Of a DNA stretch of 64,000 nucleotides, positions 1 to 11,600 are shown piece after piece; position 1 is the stretch's first letter, and each line of letters opens with the position of its first letter. Origin of the DNA: Holacanthus passer (Eukaryota > Chordata > Actinopteri > Pomacanthidae); NCBI GenBank assembly GCA_025331565.1, contig JAFREQ010000104.1, positions 62,001 through 126,000 on the forward strand, written 5' to 3'. The notes beneath the pieces are model-generated. The model did not search any database, was not told the origin of the DNA, and saw nothing but the letters and a program-made list of their open reading frames with translations. The translations under genes and the position numbers were made by a program.

Positions 1-17
1 TTCCAGCTCACTGCCAG

Positions 18-518
18 CAGTGTCGAATCCAGCGCTGCAATGCGGAGTACGTGGCTTCTACCTCACCCTCCAGTGGTCTGCAGGAGGACGTGGCTCTGGA
101 TGTGGACTACTGCATCGCCTTGCGGGCCTATGCCCTGTGCACCAAGCGGCAGGCGCGCAGCTGCAGGGGCGACCTGGTCTACCACTCGGCCGTCTTCCGC
201 ATTAAGGAGTTATTCTCTCAGCATAACTGCTCCAGCGACGGGCCCACCTCCTCCGCCAAGGTCCCCAGCACGTCTCGGCCAGCCGTGTCCGAGCTGTGCG
301 ACTACGAGAATCGGGTCCTCGTGTCGGGCTCAGCGGGTCAGCAGAAGAAATACGCCCACTGTGGATTATTCGGAGACCCGCACCTACGGACTTTCCGAGA
401 TGAGTTTCAGACCTGCAAGGTGGAAGGGGCGTGGCCTCTGATCGACAACCGCTTCCTGTCTGTGCAGGTGACCAACGTACCTGTTGTCCTGGGCTCCAGC
501 GCCACTGCAACCAGCAAG
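18..518 (+). CDS. rgmd: RGM family protein (probable rgmd), penultimate coding exon
   Basis: This exon encodes the N-terminal half of a repulsive guidance molecule, a GPI-anchored extracellular BMP co-receptor and neogenin ligand. The frame opens QCRIQRCNAEYV and continues with the cysteine-rich RGM domain. It contains CRGD (the RGD tripeptide seen in RGMa and RGMc, where RGMb has RGN), an N-glycosylation sequon in HNCSSDGP, and CGLFGDPHLRTF, which carries the GDPH self-cleavage site at the start of the partial von Willebrand D-like domain. The exon ends SATATSK before a GTGAGG donor. The start is set at the AG at 16-17, giving a phase-0 exon of 167 codons. A second AG at 19-20 would drop one Gln. 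The signal-peptide exon is left of the window. VEGAWPLIDN and VQVTNVPVV resemble RGMb, while NAEYV resembles hemojuvelin. The RGM family call is firm; the d paralogue is inferred partly from the celf5 neighbour. Confidence 0.9.
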
Positions 519-2360
519 GTGAGGATGGGTTTAGAGCCGAGCTGCAACCGTCAGTCAATCAGTTGATTGACAGAAAATTGATCACCTAAACCATTATGAT
601 AATTGACTTATTGTTTCAATAATTTTTCAAGCAAGATGCCAAATATTGTCTGGGTTCGGATTCTGAAATGTGAGGATTTTCTGCTCTGCTTCTTCATATG
701 TGACCGTAAATTAAAAATCTTTAGCTTTTAGACTGTTGATCAGAAAAAAAACAAGCAAAGTGAAGATATCTCTGTGATCTCAAAGCAATTGTGAAGCCAT
801 TTTTCACAGGACCAATCGATTATTCAAGTAAAATCAATTGACAATGACTATAATAGCTGCATAGTTGCAGCCCCAGTTTAGAATAATGTTTCCCAACTTT
901 TTTAGCATGTGAGCCCTTAAAATAATTTGAACGTCTTTAAGTTTTGAGTTTCTTTTGTTTTAGAAGCCCAAGTAGGTCAATCTATTCAAGACGTCACAAA
1001 ACAAACAAAGCCATGGCTCCTCAGATTTACTTTGTGACTCCTTGTCGGCTGCTTTTCTCACGACAACCACCAGCATATTAGAACCGAACACTCTTGATTG
1101 TAGTAAGTTTGAAACTCATGGTCTATATGATCAGGCTGTTTCTGAGTGCGGGCTTGTATTGCCATAAAGTATCAAACATGTGAAGTTAATCGTCATTCCA
1201 CGGTGCCTCTCGAGCCTCCAGCATTCCTCTTGTCTTGGAGCTCCTTCAGATCTATGAGGGAAAAGAGAGAGGGGAGTCCTTCAGCGGTGTTGAATCACAG
1301 ACATGCTTGAGCGCTCTACCTTTAACACATGGGTGGTCATATGGTAGTGATTAACGCTCACTCAAACATTTTCCTCCACCGCCACGATCTGGAATGTTTT
1401 TTCACCCCTCTGGTCAAATAATTAACTGGCCGCTTTTTGTGTAAATATGGAATAATGTGGAAAAATAAAGGAATAATTGGACAGCAGCGAGGGTTTTTGA
1501 TCCTGTTAATTAAATGGGCTGATTTTGCAACAAGGATTTCAGAACAAACTCTCTCAAAGGCATTTGCAGCGTGTCCTCGTTGTGCAGCCTAATGCAAACC
1601 TCGTAGTGTGGGTACGTCTGTGCCAGCGCCCGCATGCCCCCGTCATGCTTTTGGAGTTGTTTTCAACTGCCAGACTTAAGACAGGAAATCATCCATCAAA
1701 TACAGTATCCCCGTAAGTGTAAACTTAACCACAGCCACCGCTTTGTCAAGATACTTTGAAGAAACAGAGGTTAGGCCACAGTTTTTCAAAGCTCAGCTGG
1801 AATACAAATCACAGTCAGTCATTGAGTAAGCAGCAGCAGTGCCAGAGGAGGAGAAGTGTTGGAAGATGCATGAGGATTTGAGGCTGTTATGAAGCTGTGT
1901 TTTGTGAGCCAACATTCAGGGAAGACTAGAGGACTTATTGCTATTTTAGTGCGAGTAATTTGTTTTATGTAAGACAGGATTGATAGTGAAGACCACACAA
2001 CGATTTTATTTGTGGTTTGTTTGAGTGACAACAATCCAGTGATTCATTGACAGCGATCCTCTGAACACTTTGCACAAGTTATGAATTGGCATAAGAGAGA
2101 AAATCACTGTCAGTCCAAAAAAGAGCAGTATGGGCAGTGAACACCTTCCACAGCAGGTTCCTGCTGCCACCTTGTGGTTTTAAATGGTACTGTTCTTAGT
2201 CAGGGCATCTTTTATAGAGCCTCTCATTACATTTAAACAAAGATGTGACCTTGTAGCTCATTTATCAGTTGCTTTAAGTAAAAAAAAAAAAAAGAATTAG
2301 TTTTGCAACATGTTGAGATCTGTTACTTAATACTAAATATGCGTTTTCCCCTTATTTCAG
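519..2360 (+). other. rgmd: RGM gene intron between the two visible coding exons
   Basis: The intron has a GTGAGG donor at 519 and a pyrimidine-rich TTTCAG acceptor ending at 2360. Its first 360 bases are mostly a hAT-like element, annotated separately. From 884 to 2360 it is AT-rich unique-looking DNA with an A-run at 2280-2293. I see no further exon and no RNA gene in it. The short open frames here show no family resemblance. Confidence 0.85.
537..875. mobile_element. hAT-like non-autonomous element with 8-bp target-site duplication
   Basis: The termini are imperfect inverted repeats: the left end reads CCGAGCTGCAAC and the complement of the right end reads TGGGGCTGCAAC. GTTTAGAG (529-536) and GTTTAGAA (876-883) flank the element, an 8-bp target-site duplication with one mismatch, as expected for hAT transposition. 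The interior, rich in ATTGA/TCAAT motifs and ending in GTTGCAGCCCC, matches the widespread fish repeat usually found at TTGCAGCCCT ends. It has no coding capacity. A shortened relative is at 43185-43390. Confidence 0.8.
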
Positions 2361-3059
2361 ATCACTGTGATCTTCAAGTCCTACCACGGCTGTACGGATC
2401 AGAAGGTGTACCAGGCCACCACAGAAGATCTGCCGCTGGCCTTTCAGGATGGGACTCGCAGTGGCGGTGAGAGCGGCAGCCTGACCATCGTAGAGCGCGG
2501 CGGCTCTGGAGTGGGCCGCCAGGTGAAGATACAGGCCCGTTACATCGGCACTTCCATTATCGTCCGGCGCGTGGGCAGCTACCTGACCTTTGCCATCCGC
2601 ATGCCGGAGGACACGCTGGACTTTTCCGAGGACAATGGCGGTCTGCAGCTCTGCCTGCACGGCTGCCCACGCAACGAGCTCATCAAAGAGCACACGCTGG
2701 GCCGACAGAGCCAGCAGCCCCGTCTGCAGGGCACCAACACAGAGCTGGGTCCTCTGCGGCCTCCTCACCAGGTCTACACAGTGGAGCGGGCCACGGCCAA
2801 GTGTAGAGAGACTCTGCAGGTGGAGGACGTGTACTTTCAGTCCTGCGTGTTTGACTTGCTGACCACAGGAGACCCTGAGTTCTCTATGGCAGCATACGGT
2901 GCCCTGGAGGATTTAAAGGCACTGCCGCCCAGTAAACTGAAGCAGAATTCCCCGAGGACTCCTCGTCTCACCAACCGAGGGGCATCACACACGTTTGCTG
3001 CACCAGCAGCCAACGCCTCCCTGCTTTCACTCCTACTCCTCACTCTGCTGCTTTTGTGA
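2361..3059 (+). CDS. rgmd: RGM family protein (probable rgmd), last coding exon
   Basis: The last exon starts ITVIFK straight after the acceptor and supplies 232 residues plus TGA at 3057-3059. It begins with TVIFKSYHGCTDQKVYQA, a family signature (RGMb has TIIFKAHHECTDQKVYQA). DLPLAFQDGTRSGG, QARYIGTSIIVRRVG, YLTFAIRMPED, LQLCLHGCP and DVYFQSCVFDLLTTGD follow, so the RGM C-terminal domain and its cysteines are intact. The protein ends with a small-residue stretch (SHTFAAPAANAS) and then a leucine-rich hydrophobic tail up to the stop, the layout of a GPI-anchor signal. No frameshift or internal stop is present. About 399 residues are visible in total, in keeping with a full-length RGM lacking only its signal exon. 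Confidence 0.93.
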   Translation: MTVIFKSYHGCTDQKVYQATTEDLPLAFQDGTRSGGESGSLTIVERGGSGVGRQVKIQARYIGTSIIVRRVGSYLTFAIRMPEDTLDFSEDNGGLQLCLHGCPRNELIKEHTLGRQSQQPRLQGTNTELGPLRPPHQVYTVERATAKCRETLQVEDVYFQSCVFDLLTTGDPEFSMAAYGALEDLKALPPSKLKQNSPRTPRLTNRGASHTFAAPAANASLLSLLLLTLLLL

Positions 3060-3442
3060 AAAATAAAATGCATATAAATGATTTTTAAGAAGAGAAACGT
3101 GGAGACGGACAGAACGTGGAAGCATTACCGGCTTGAGGAAAGAGTGACTAGTGCTCAGACGTATGTATTTGTACATACAAAGGGGGGGATTTGTGAATGT
3201 TGTGATCTTTTTCTGTTTTTGTCATTTGAAGGATTTCACTATCATAAAAGACAGCTTTAGTTCCCTTTTCATTTTGTATTTTCTGAGGATTCCTGCATGG
3301 GTCACATCATTTCAAGAAAAACATAAATGCATGAAGTCATGTGGTTTGAGGTCGAGTACAACATGTTCACACACTCTATAAACAGGTTCGCTTCATTATT
3401 CTATGTGCTGACGTCAAGGCAGCTAAACAGAAATTAGTCATT

Positions 3443-3450
3443 TGTAAATA
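3443..3450 (+). promoter_or_regulatory. Pumilio response element in the RGM 3' UTR
   Basis: TGTAAATA fits the UGUANAUA consensus bound by PUF proteins and sits in the inferred 3' UTR. An 8-mer also occurs by chance in AT-rich DNA, so function is unproven. Confidence 0.35.
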
Positions 3451-3995
3451 TTTCATTTTTACTGAGTAAATGCACAACCTCCAAACACTCCACCATATAT
3501 GAAGCTGCATATGTAACTCCATACTGTATGCAAGCTGTTTCTATGTGGCTTGTAGATCCTGTATAATCCAGTAATATCAATAGCACTTAACGGTTTTAAC
3601 GACGAGTTTTGTGTATTTAAATGTTATTTTTTTGTCTACTGCGACTGTTGTTTCAGAAATTGGCATGCTAAATACACAGGATCCAACAACTGTATGTAAA
3701 AACTACCTATCCATCATATATAATGTGTCAGTGTAATATTCAACAGTTCTCATCTTCTGTGAAACACTCCCTCTTCAAGCTGTTTGGCTTCCAGTTTTAA
3801 AGGTAAAAAAACACAAATCTTTATATAATAATATATTAAAAGAGTGTATATATGTGTTTTATATTGTGTACATTTGCCTGTGTATAGATGTTTTAACTGT
3901 AATATGTTTTACATTTGTTGTGTTTAGTAGGTTATTTTGAGACATTGTAAGAAAAGTAAACTAATATGTGTTGTGTTGTATATGTAATTTTCTGT

Positions 3996-4001
3996 ATTAA
4001 A
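3996..4001 (+). terminator. rgmd: Polyadenylation signal ATTAAA of the RGM gene
   Basis: ATTAAA is followed about 15-20 nt later by a plausible cleavage zone and then by GTCTGTTTTTCC and long T-runs (4024-4055), a typical GU/U-rich downstream element. AATAAA at 3062-3067 is the alternative, very short form. Confidence 0.6.
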
Positions 4002-4922
4002 GTGTTGGACACTCCGGACCAAGGTCTGTTTTTCCATTTTTTTAATTTTTTTTTTAGACACTCTTGTACCTGGGATTTTGGATCATATCATAGTAAATAA
4101 TTGTGTAAAGAAATTTTCTGTCAGCTTCCATTGATCTTCAACCCAGTGTTTCGAAAATACATTTACTCTTGACAGTGTTTTACTTTTCCTGACTGTATGT
4201 AATACCGCTTCTGTCCTAGTGGGGTCCTCAGTCCATAAGGCCCAGCAGCTCCCAGTATAAAGACAGTTTTGACAGGCTGGCTGTGTAGCTGTAGGGATCC
4301 ACAGTATGTTCTCAGTCCCCTGTGTAAATGTTACCTCTGAGTGCTGAGCTACTGCTGGCTTTGCTTTTGTCTGCCAGAGTGCTGCATGGCTCCAAATAGG
4401 ATTTGGTCCGTGGTTAACACCAGGTTCGAGTCAACACACGCGCACGCTGCTGATATTTGCACTATCATATGTGAACAAGTGATAAGAAAGAAGGATGTGA
4501 TCAGGTTTCATCGCCATCAAAAATGCAATTAAGAAAGCTGCTGCACACTTCTCGTGGAGACATTAAGAATTAATGCTCTTTAATTAGTAATTTATATCTT
4601 GAGTTAAGTTAAAAGTGTCTGAGGCCTTGTATTTTTCTGAGTGACAGCATGTTTCGTCACACGGGCAATCATGCTTAATCTCTCCATGTCCCATTTCTTC
4701 AAATAAAGACGCCACATTGAGCTGTGCGGTCGGGAAGGAGCTGGCCAATGAAACGTGTCACCATTTTCACCCGCTGATATGTGAAGCACTTTCCCGGCCT
4801 GAATCAAGTCTTCCTCGCTTGACTTCATCACCTCATTCTTAATATAAAGAGGACAGTGGAGAGATGGAGAGGGATGAAGAGAGGGAGGCGATTGTGGTAG
4901 ACACTGTCACAGTCTCGTCTGG

Positions 4923-5572
4923 GGGAAGTAACTAAGTACATGTACTCAAGTACTACTTTGTACTTTAATTCCTTTTTAGGCAGATATTGTACTTTTCACT
5001 CCACAGTGTATCTGTCAAATATAATTACTTGTTAATGTTTAGATTGTGATTTTACATTAGAAATAACATGATAATCTCATCTCTTGTGGACCTGAATGAT
5101 CCAATTCCCCCCCTAAAAAGCAAATATAAGAAAAAAAAATCCAACAAAGAAAAAGAAAGAAACCAATTTCTATTCAACTCACAATCCCTCTTTAGATTTA
5201 TCTTATAACCCTTCTGAGGGGCCGGACCCCCAAGGCTGGAGCCACAAGACTCAACTAGTTAACTGTATGTAAAGTAGTTCAAAGTAGCAACACCTGCAGG
5301 AGCTACAACAGTAAAATGCTGCTCACACACTAATGCATCAGTACTAATAATTTCATAATGTCATATAGTAAAATTGTAACAGTCTCAGGGAACATTTGCT
5401 GCAGGATTACTTTTGATACTTTCATTACATTTTATTCTTAGAATACTTCTGCACTAGTACACAGTAGTAGGAATTTGAATGCAGAACTTTTGCTTGTAAT
5501 GGAGTATTTTTAAATCGTTGCATTGTTTCTATTACTCAAGTAAATTATTTAAATACTCCTTCCACCGCTGGA
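4923..5572. repeat. Fish-wide interspersed repeat (AAGTAC/ACTCAAGTAC type)
   Basis: It begins GAAGTAACTAAGTACATGTACTC and ends with TGTAATGGAGTATTT and CTTCCACCGCTGG, the two ends of a repeat I recognise from many teleost genomes. The ends share ACTCAAGTA-type words in opposite orientation, suggesting a decayed non-autonomous DNA element. An antisense fragment of the same family lies at 43412-43520. It has no coding capacity. Confidence 0.6.
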
Positions 5573-6823
5573 CTCACCTTACTCAATCTTTTATCTGAAC
5601 GCATGACTCTGAACGTTAAAAACTGAGCTGACGACATGTGAGCTGTGTTTGCGCGTCCTTCCATTCGCTTTATAATTCGAACCACAGCCACAAAGCTCGA
5701 GGCCTCGTCTCGATTGATTTCATGTGTTGCGATGCAGCCGTCAGGCAGCACCAGCCTTATATAACAACCCCATGTGAGAGCGCCCTCTCAGTCTGTTCAA
5801 AGACAGTGAGATTCTTGACAACTTCTGAACATCTAAAAATTTGGGAGCTCCTCTTTTTTTTTTTTTTTTTTTTTTAAAATGCAGATTGACATTGCAAACT
5901 TTCTACTTTTAAAAAAATTGGAAATGAAGAACGTGTCAAATCTTCCTAAGTAAACAGTTGGCTGAGTGAAGAGGAGTCCCGTCCATGATTCCCAGCAGGG
6001 AGGACGCAGCAGTTTGCAGGAAACTGCTCGAGTCGGTATAGATTGCTCGTCCACCCCTCTTTGAGCCATCTCGTCTTGACTTTCCCCTGTAAACAAGGAC
6101 AATTACCCAGCTAATGAGTTGAGAAAAAACTGCTTGAGTGATTGATACTTTCAATGGGGAAATTAATTTGATATTAATAGAGCACTTGGCAAGATAAATA
6201 GATAGCGGTGTGTGAGTCCTCTCCTTGATTGATAATGGATAGATTGATGGCTGTCTTAATGCAAGATGTTCCTTAGACTTAAATGAGGTGGCTTGATGAG
6301 GAGAGACTTCAGTGTTCAGAGCATTATGGGGCTCCAAATGACTTTGATATTTAAGGTGTCATACCTCAAGTTAGAGAGGATACCGGAGGCCACAGATACA
6401 TATTACATGATAATAACGTTAATAACAAATCGTGGAGAGGATGAATTCATGTGTCACGAAAAGATTTTGAAAAAAAAAAAGTCATGCATTTTAGCTGTTT
6501 AGACTCGATTTACTGATGCTAAATGATGCATGTGATGTCGGTCAGCCGCAGTTGTAAACTCATTCAGCTGCTCCCGCGAGCTCGTGTTTGCCTTCAGTTT
6601 CACAAGCGGCCTCCTTAAACGATCACCTTGTGTCGTTCCTGCAGTTCCCGACGCCTCGCAGGACCCCCTAACCTTCCCACGCTGCAGCATTTTGCTTAAT
6701 GATGCACTCAGAGTCTGATTGTTGTGCCGGGTAGAAGACATCCAACATACACATACATTAGCACCCTGTTACATGGGTCAGTGCTGCAGAACAAAGAGCG
6801 AGAAGTTACTCATTTCTCAGTGA

Positions 6824-6845
6824 GTTGTGTGTGTGTGTGTGTGTG
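6824..6845. repeat. (GT)n microsatellite
   Basis: A run of about ten uninterrupted GT units in the intergenic region. Confidence 0.9.
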
Positions 6846-7309
6846 ACTGTCCTCTCTATGTGTGATTAAACAGCTATCTCATACTGCAGGCTCTCTCATA
6901 CCTGACCAACTCAATCTTTCTGTGTCCCCTCAATAATCAGAGTGACAGCGAGCAACTAGACATATCTCACCCACTGGCTCACTCCAGAATGGGTATTGAC
7001 CTACATATCAAATCATACGCTCCTGGCTTGTGTGATAGAGATTCTTGGGGAGGGGGTGGGGGGGAATAACACTGTGTGATTGGCAGTCCTACTTTAGTAA
7101 ACACATTGCATCCCCTGGGTTTCTGCCTCTTCATATGTATTCTCTGTTCTAGGTAAAATACCACGTTGAAGGAAGACTGCAAATCCTCCAAGCCTTGAGT
7201 TCCTGCCATTTCAGCAGTGTTTCCTCTGCTACTGTAACAGTAGAGAACAGCTGAGAACACCTGGTTGTCTCAGTGTGTATTTTTATTAACGAGCCCGTGT
7301 CACCAAACT

Positions 7310-7615
7310 TTTAACAAATGGCCCCCCGGCACCCTGACGCCCCGAAAAACCCAGCTCGGAAATTAAGCATCTGCATCATAAATCTTGGAAAGTTACAATA
7401 ATTTGCAATTCACTCCCTCATCAAAGGCAATATTACCCTAATTTATTATCTCCCCGCACGAGGGGCGCGCAAAGGCCGTGGAGATAAGAGTTTATCAGGA
7501 GGGGGATTGATTTTCATTAACTGATTGTAATAAAGATGAACTGCCTGCCGTGCACACTGACCAAGAGCCACACTTTATTGTAATTGGGACAATTTATTCC
7601 ATGAGCCAGTGGCTC
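7310..7615. promoter_or_regulatory. Candidate conserved non-coding element
   Basis: The block has mixed composition and little simple repeat. It is dense in homeodomain-like cores (TAATTT, TAATTG, CATTAA), GATA sites (GGAGATAAG, TTATCAG) and a GC-rich GAGGGGCGCGC patch. This texture is typical of vertebrate developmental enhancers and unlike its flanks. No alignment was possible, so this is pattern judgement only. Confidence 0.35.
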
Positions 7616-8476
7616 TACTTTTTTTTTCTTGTCCCTCCAATTCTTTTTTTTTTTTTTCCTTCGTATCCGTCGCTGCTCTTCAAAATGTGAATGTGGCGTC
7701 TCAGCTGTACGGCTGCTGATGCTACAGCGACTTCTGATGTACGAAGATGATGATTACAAGGTGGAGAGGCAAGTCAACTGTCAGCAGATGTTGCATCAGA
7801 TTTTGGCTCCTGGCATCAAAGCGGCGCTGAAGCTCGTGTGTGTAAACTTGACTGATACTCGATGCCTTCCTTATTTCAATTTACTGCCTCCTGCTTGTCA
7901 AAATGTTAACATTATTTGTTCCTGTCTTTCTCTTACAGCTCCTCCATGAACTGCGACACCTCCCAGCTGTCGGATGTTTATGTGCCATAGTTTTGTTTTT
8001 CAGTTCTCTTCCCCATTATATATTTCCTGACACATATTTCAGACGTAGTGTGGCATTAGGTGGCCTGCTTGCTGGTAAAGCCTCCAGTCTCCACAATGAC
8101 AGATAATCCAAATCATCCTACAGACTGCACTGCTGGGTTTTCCATGTGAGTATGAAATTTCCTCTCCTGAAGCGTCCAGTGTCTTATGATGAATCAGAGC
8201 AACAGAAAGGCCTCATGTGAGACACAAAACGTTTTAAAAAGTTCAACGTGTGGATGTGCAGAAGTAACCCGGGCATCTTTTAAAGGGCGATGACACTATC
8301 ACAGTTTCATCACTTAGCAGGGACGAAGCATCAGTAACAGACTCCGAGGTGGCAAAGCCGTACCCAAACTTTCAAGGTCCTCGAGATGCTGAGGGGAGTA
8401 AATCCTCTTTGCACTGCGGCTCAGCGCTCCATTCAATATAACACAAGTGTGAGAAACAAAACATCCAGTTTGAATT

Positions 8477-8482
8477 TTTATT
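8477..8482 (-). terminator. celf5: Candidate celf5 polyadenylation signal AATAAA
   Basis: On the - strand AATAAA is followed within 15-45 nt by TTTTGTTTCTC and CTTGTGTTAT, a U/GU-rich downstream element. It was chosen as the distal end of the inferred 3' UTR. Confidence 0.4.
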
Positions 8483-8589
8483 GTAAAATTGGAAAAAAAG
8501 GAGAGAAAGAGAGAAAAGCCCCGATAAGCGTTTCTTTTTGATACATATCTTTATCTTACCATAACCATTAAAGAAAAGTGGCTAAATCA

Positions 8590-8640
8590 ATCATAAATAA
8601 ATAAATAATAAATAAAATAAATAGATAAATAAATAAACAT
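8590..8640. repeat. ATAA-rich simple repeat
   Basis: Imperfect AAATAAAT units form about 50 bases of A/T tract within the inferred 3' UTR. Confidence 0.85.
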
Positions 8641-11600
8641 CAAGTTACACACTTGACCTGATAATTAATTATAAAATTATTAAATCATCAATCATTAATA
8701 TGAAGTAATCTAAGCAGCAAGTATTAAGAAATTTCAACAGGGGAAAAAATGTTTGGTTTCTCAGGCTAATACAGAACACATAGTTTTTTTTTTTAAGTTT
8801 TTTTTTTTTTTTTATAAAAAGATACTGCTTTCCCTGTCAGTTAATCCATGCTGTACTGACGCTGCCACAAAAACAGGTGGCGCTCTCCTTTAAAAAAAAA
8901 AAAAAAAGAAAAGAAAAACAATGCAACCTGTAAACTGCATTTTCTCCTCCAGGTTTAAAGAATAGTACTGAGATTCCTCTTTTTGCGCCCTGTATGTCAG
9001 TAAAGTCTTTGTCAGACTCCACACTGCTGTTTATATGTTTTTGTATGCTTTGTGCTGAGAAACCAGAAAGTTAACATCTTTATAAAGCGATAACCCCCCC
9101 GTCCCTCCCTCCCTCCCACGACCCCTCCCCCATTTCAAACCCTAAACCTATATGTATCCAAAGAAAGGTCCTGTGCTGATTTTCCATAATATACAGATTT
9201 CATATTTATAATAAGCTACTATCCTTAGCATTCAAACCATAGTTAAAGAATCATATTGTTAATACAAGTAGTACCATAATCATAATCTTTAACCCTCCCA
9301 GCCCCCATTGAGCATGCTCAGAGATTGAAAGGGCACTATGTTAGGATGACAAACATTTCAAATGAATGAGAAAAAAAAAAAGGATGCAAAAGTGAAAACA
9401 ATATAGAAGATAAAGTTTGATCACATGCGGCTTAATTATAAAACGACTGGAATCAGTGCTGCTATTTGTTTCTTTTTCAGTGGATTTTCAGTCAGTTTTG
9501 ATAATTGTCAAACTCAATTAGTCTCTTGAATTTCACTCATTTCATTACTTCCCTTTCCCTTTTCTAAATTTCACAGCAGATATGTATATTCAGACTTATG
9601 TACTACAACAAAACTGTCTCCATCCACAAACCTTCACTGTTTTAATTGCGTTCGATCAAATTTCATTTTTTTTTTCCTTGGCAGAATGAAATTAACTCAA
9701 CATCTTTTCAAACTCATTTACATTTCAGCCACAGCTGGCATCTTTAATTTGCATTACCCAAGCTGTTGTGAAGGCCAAATTTAATTTGATTTTAATAATT
9801 TAAAAAACTCTCCAGTAGAAATCCCATAAGAAAAGATTTTTGAGTGGGTTTATAAGGCCCTGTATGGCCCGGGGAAAGGAGAGCATACATCACAGCTTCC
9901 TAAAGCTGCTGGGCCCTGACAGGAGAGAGGAAACTAACAGTAACTCACCAGGGGGAAAAGAAGCTGTCTTCTGGCAAATGAAATCTAACCTTTTCCCTGG
10001 AAAAGCCTTTTCTATGTCATTACAGCCTCCCGCCTCCTACAATGTTTTACTACACCACATAATCAATTATGTCTTTCTAGTGATCAGGATTTCCTTAAAA
10101 TTATTTATAAGAAACCTACATTTTCAAGCAATCTGGCACACATTTGAAGTGTTAAGGATGAGGAAATGCAGTGGATATGTTTGCATAATTTGGCAATTCA
10201 TGATGAGAAAAGGCATTTTTTTAAAAAGTTTTCCCTGCAACCAAACAATGCAAGTGAATGAGGGTAATATTTGTTAACGGTATCCTGGATATTCAACACC
10301 AGCTTTTCTAATAATACTGCTCCTGTGATGCAGTCATCATACAAATAAAGTGGCTGAGTCAAAGTGAAAATAAAAGATGCAGTCATCAGGACCTGGAAAG
10401 CCGTTCTGGTGATGACATTAGTTCTACAGAGGCGCAGCAGTCAGGTCTTCTGAAGCCTCTACCTGTGTGGATGGGACCACAGAGACAGCATTGTGATTCG
10501 ATGACTGAACACTGATGCGTCTGAAGTTCAGAGTGATGATCAGAGCGCTGAGGTCTCACGGGGTCCTGAGGGGCGAGCTGCTTCAGAGCAAACTGAGTCA
10601 ACGAATGGAAACAATTTCAAATTTAAAAAAACAACTGAGTGGATGTTGAACTGAACTGAACACTGAGAGTGAAATGAATTAAAGAAACTTATGAAAAAGC
10701 AGATTTCATCTCGGATGCACTGTACGTGTCTCTCTTTTGTAAAAGTGTCACCACAGATGATGCTACTTTAGTTAATTAATCACAATCTGATACTGCGTGA
10801 TGTGTCGTGACCACACTGTATAGGAGCCATGTGTGACCGGCGCTAATGGTAAGCTGTCGCGCTGTTGAGGCAGCAGCAGCTGGAGCAGCTACACTTACAG
10901 GCCTGCTGCTGTCTAATTGATGGATCATTTTGCTCTTAATTTGACCTCCTAAGGCTGGTAATGCCAGGCTGTTCCTCACCGTGAACAAGCTCTTACTGTG
11001 CTATTATACCCTTTGGAAAAAAAAATATACAGCTGCTCTTCACTGAAGAACTCAATCTAAACACTATATACAGATCCTGTCACAGCCATGTCAACCTCTG
11101 AAGCTTTCAGGTTCTTTGCGGTAAATGACGTGGATTTACAGTAAGTGTCTTTAAGTGTCCCACAGGAGACGCTGCCTCCGTCACATTTGGGGTCCCCTCT
11201 GACACTCCCCATCCAACCACAGAGAGAAAAATGGACTCTGTCACTCAGTCAATTCATCCAAAATGCCAATGTGGAATTGATTGTGCATCTCTTGCCCTGC
11301 GGTGCTGCTCCCCATCTGATCAATATTATCATTATCCTAATTATGCTGCGGGTTAGCTCTCGGCCCCCGTGAACTGATGGGCCTTATTAAGAGAGAGATA
11401 TGCTGGCACTCGGAGGTGAGAGACGGGGAGGTGGGGCGGGTGGAGGGAGTCTTGCTCTCGCCTGCTGGGAGCAGCTGGAGGAGCTTGGCAGCGGGAGAGG
11501 GCACGACCCGGCAGGGACCACTGTGACACGCCGATGGAAATTTTTACAACTGCTGTCAGGCTCATTTGTATATTTTATTAAGCAGTTACAGATGCCGCGC

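Larger units (their letters stand above)
3060..4020 (+). other. rgmd: RGM gene 3' UTR
   Basis: AT-rich sequence follows the stop codon. An early AATAAA occurs at 3062-3067, only 3 nt past the stop, which is probably too close to be the main site. A better poly(A) arrangement lies at 3996-4020, so the UTR is about 960 nt. It contains a Pumilio-type TGTAAATA (3443-3450) and several TGTA/TATTTA motifs. The 3' end is inferred from signals alone. Confidence 0.6.
4021..8455. other. Intergenic region between convergent genes
   Basis: No coding exon was recognised in these 4.4 kb. Contents: a fish-wide repeat at 4923-5572, a T-run at about 5852-5875, a GT microsatellite at 6824-6845, G- and T-runs near 7045-7065 and 7647-7660, and a probable conserved non-coding block at 7310-7615. 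The remaining open frames have no recognisable domains. Confidence 0.6.

Noticed and set aside
18..518. Calling the RGM gene hemojuvelin (hjv) because of NAEYV and RGD
   Set aside because: The rest of the protein (TNVPVV, TVIFK..HGCTDQKVYQ, VYFQSCVFDLLTTGD) is closer to RGMb than to hemojuvelin, and the neighbour is celf5. Not excluded without a tree.
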